Source: Alphaproteobacteria bacterium Ga0077535 (lineage in GTDB: Bacteria > Pseudomonadota > Alphaproteobacteria > Caulobacterales > Aquidulcibacteraceae). From it: a DNA stretch of 64,000 nt. The position numbers were made by a program, and so were the translations under genes. The notes beneath the pieces are model-generated. The model was not told the DNA's origin and searched no databases. It saw nothing but the letters and a program-made list of their open reading frames with translations. Positions 62,034 to 64,000 of this stretch are shown piece after piece; within the stretch, counting starts at the first letter, position 1; the number at the start of each line of letters is the position of its first letter. Location: positions 62,001-126,000 of the forward strand of contig LNEK01000040.1 in the NCBI GenBank assembly GCA_001464425.1, in the 5' to 3' direction.

Positions 62034-64000
62034 CTATGGCGTTGGCGCGGGCTCTTCTTTTTCCTTTTCCCGCTGCCGTTCGATCGCACCGCGGAAAATG
62101 TCCTCGAGCGGATTGCGCGGGCGTTCTTCGGTAGCGGGGGCGGGCGTTTCACCTGTGGTTGGCGTTGCCGGGGTTTCGCCGGCGGGCGTTTCGGCAGGCG
62201 GCGGCGTTGTCGCCGGCTCGCGGCCGAACAGAGCTTCGCCCAAGCGTGCGAGCGGGCTCCCGGTATCTTGCTGACGCAAGACGTTGCGCAATTGATCTTG
62301 CACCACGTCCTCGATCGCCGGCCTGAAACTCACCCGTGACCACGGCCCAGTGATCCGAAACGGAATACCGAGACCAGCAACGCTGACATCGCCGCCTTGG
62401 CCTTGGGCGTTGTTCACGGCCCGCGGCGTAATCCGCATGTCGATCGTTTGCGCGCCGATGTTGACGAGGCCCCGGCCTTCCAAGCGCACGAACGGATTGA
62501 GCAAGCGCAGATTGTCGGTCGCCGCCACGCCGTCGGCGATCGTGAAGTTTGCGGCGAGTTCTGCAAAATCGGTGGACGATCCTTCGCCGGCCGCGGCTCC
62601 GCTCACCGCCGCCTGCACCGTGCGCGCCACTTGCGCGAGGTTGATGCCCTTCCACTGCCCGTCATTGAACGAGAATGACGCGCTGCCGCGCAGGGAGCGC
62701 ATGATGGTGGCTTGCGAATTGCCCGTACCCACCAGCGAAGCCGTCAAGCGGCCGCGCCCGGCGATACGGTCAAAGCCAATTGCGTCGCGCAGCAACGGCT
62801 CGGCTTGCACATTCTCTGCGTTGAGTTCGATGGCTATGCGCGGCGTTGCGCTCGAGCCATCGGCGATCAAGCGCGCTGTGCCCGCGCCTTGGTAGAGGCC
62901 GATCCGTGTCAGCCGCGCATCGGCTGCACCGTTCGCAACACGCAGATTGAGCGCGACGTTGGAAAAACTCATGCGCTGAAACTGCAAAGCCCCAAGCACC
63001 AGATTCAAGTCGGCGTCGAGCGCGCGCAAGCCGGTGAAATCGATCGGATCGGCGCTCCAGGCGGTGTTGACTTCAACGCCGGCGCCGCTTGCGCCTTGCG
63101 AAGGCGCGGGCAGGTAGGGGTTGAGATCGACGTTTGGCGCGTTCAGGCCGCCATTTATGCGCAAGCGCCCGTTCTCTTGATTGATCAAAGTGAGATTGCC
63201 GGTCGCTTCGATCGCGTCGAGCTGAAGGGCCGCGCCGGTCAGCGCCGTGGTTTCGCCTTCGCGCGCCATTTGTGCGCTCAAGCTGTAGCGGCCAAAGCCG
63301 CCGCCTTCGGCCATGGGCGAGCCGAACCAGGCCAGCAATTGGCGCAGGCTATCGCCGCGGGCTTCGAGCCGGCCGGCGAGCGCGCCGTTCTCGGCGTTGA
63401 ACGCGCCGTCGAAGCTCGCGTCTAGCGGGTCGGAGCGCAGGCTCGCCTGCATCGGCGTTTCGCCCTTTTCGAGCACCGCGCGCGGCAGGCCGATCGTGCT
63501 TTCGATGTTCAGACGTTGGCCGCGATAGTCGAGCGCGGCTTCCAAACGCGCCGGTTGATCGAGTGAGTCCAAGGCAAGGGTGGCGTCGACATCTTCGAGC
63601 AGCAGCGGCTCTGCGCCGTCCGCCCCTTGAAACGAGATCACGCCGTCGACCAGCCGCACGTCGTCGAGGCGCAGATCTTCGATCGTCATTTGATCTTCGG
63701 GCGTCTCCTCGGTTGGGAACGTCCAGTTTGCCGTGCCGTCTTCGCGGGCAAGCATGCGGATTTCCGCGCCTTCGAAGATCAACTCCTTCACCTCGATCGA
63801 GCCGCGCAGCAGCGGCATCAGCTTCACGGCGAATACGATGCGGTCGGCGGCGATGAAGGGCTCTGCCATGTCGAAGCCTTCCGGGTTCGAGAGCGAAGCT
63901 TGCGTCACTGAAAAGCCAAGGGCGGGCCAGAACGAAACATCGATCTCACCGCCAAGGACCAGATCGCGTTCGGTCGCTTCTTCGATGCGCCGTTCGGCTT
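62034..64000 (-). CDS. AsmA-family protein (5' part beyond window)
   Basis: At least 655 aa of a large inner-membrane-anchored periplasmic protein implicated in outer-membrane lipid transport. The frame is open to the window edge and the sequence before the possible GTG at 63908 (LVLGGEIDVSFWPALGFS) is the AsmA N-terminal beta-layer, so the start and TM anchor lie outside. The AsmA C-terminal domain runs SFSFNDGQWKGINLAQVART, LRLLNPFVRLEGRG and DMRITPRAV in the middle of the visible part. It ends in a Pro/Thr/Glu-rich tail. Confidence 0.9.
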   Translation of the reverse strand, partial: AERRIEEATERDLVLGGEIDVSFWPALGFSVTQASLSNPEGFDMAEPFIAADRIVFAVKLMPLLRGSIEVKELIFEGAEIRMLAREDGTANWTFPTEETPEDQMTIEDLRLDDVRLVDGVISFQGADGAEPLLLEDVDATLALDSLDQPARLEAALDYRGQRLNIESTIGLPRAVLEKGETPMQASLRSDPLDASFDGAFNAENGALAGRLEARGDSLRQLLAWFGSPMAEGGGFGRYSLSAQMAREGETTALTGAALQLDAIEATGNLTLINQENGRLRINGGLNAPNVDLNPYLPAPSQGASGAGVEVNTAWSADPIDFTGLRALDADLNLVLGALQFQRMSFSNVALNLRVANGAADARLTRIGLYQGAGTARLIADGSSATPRIAIELNAENVQAEPLLRDAIGFDRIAGRGRLTASLVGTGNSQATIMRSLRGSASFSFNDGQWKGINLAQVARTVQAAVSGAAAGEGSSTDFAELAANFTIADGVAATDNLRLLNPFVRLEGRGLVNIGAQTIDMRITPRAVNNAQGQGGDVSVAGLGIPFRITGPWSRVSFRPAIEDVVQDQLRNVLRQQDTGSPLARLGEALFGREPATTPPPAETPAGETPATPTTGETPAPATEERPRNPLEDIFRGAIERQREKEKEEPAPTP

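Noticed and set aside
1-64000. CRISPR array, prophage or insertion sequence
   Set aside because: No spaced direct repeats, transposase, integrase or phage structural genes were seen on either strand.

Overview
The window reads as a chromosomal segment of a GC-rich free-living alphaproteobacterium, most plausibly a member of the Caulobacterales/Hyphomonadaceae area. Pointers are a CpdR-type cell-cycle response regulator, a SAM-II (metA-motif) riboswitch, mesaconyl-CoA hydratase, an alphaproteobacterial HisN-like phosphatase, an Entner-Doudoroff dehydratase and an sdhCDA block. Genes are dense and often overlap by 1-4 bases. No phage, insertion sequence or CRISPR array was seen. Taxonomy is inferred from gene content only.

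Layout. 1-12.7 kb: end of edd, a GT39 membrane protein, an agmatine-to-putrescine pair (aguA-aguB) with a DsbA-family gene, a histidinol-phosphatase-like gene, an XRE regulator, typA, mntP behind a leader containing an intrinsic terminator, N-formylglutamate amidohydrolase, cpdR and a PKHD hydroxylase. 12.8-15.6 kb: tRNA-Val(GAC), then a SAM-II riboswitch driving a small unknown gene, metX and a metB/metZ-type gene. 15.6-25 kb: a nine-gene minus-strand operon whose marker is a fused anthraniloyl-CoA monooxygenase/reductase, with CoA ligase, SDR, enoyl-CoA hydratase, thioesterase, RidA, MarR and a kynurenine-formamidase-like hydrolase; an ALDH7-type dehydrogenase is divergent.

25-35 kb: a TPR gene that looks frameshifted, a complete RND efflux set (TetR, adaptor, pump, and an outer-membrane lipoprotein whose signal peptide is out of frame with its body), an M28 peptidase and tRNA-Ser(CGA). 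35-43.7 kb: a DDAH-like hydrolase, rplU-rpmA with promoter and terminator, asd, two GNAT acetyltransferases, rarD, a metallophosphatase, a GT87 protein, a serine hydrolase and pdxY. 43.7-46.7 kb: a malyl-CoA lyase/thioesterase-like gene and mesaconyl-CoA hydratase, both suited to the ethylmalonyl-CoA pathway. 46.7-51.4 kb: a long palindromic intergenic repeat, a DUF885 metallopeptidase, and sdhCDA without sdhB directly behind it.

51.4-61 kb: a duplicated-domain lipoprotein, then what looks like a reactive-sulfur island: ferredoxin-NADP reductase, a two-cysteine ArsR regulator (BigR/SqrR-like), DUF2892 proteins, a zinc-ribbon thioredoxin, sulfide:quinone oxidoreductase, and a lipoprotein adaptor plus RND pump. 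A 34-bp perfect-armed inverted repeat lies between the divergent sqr and pump operons. The window closes with a one-TM hypothetical, a VOC protein and the 3' part of an AsmA-family gene.
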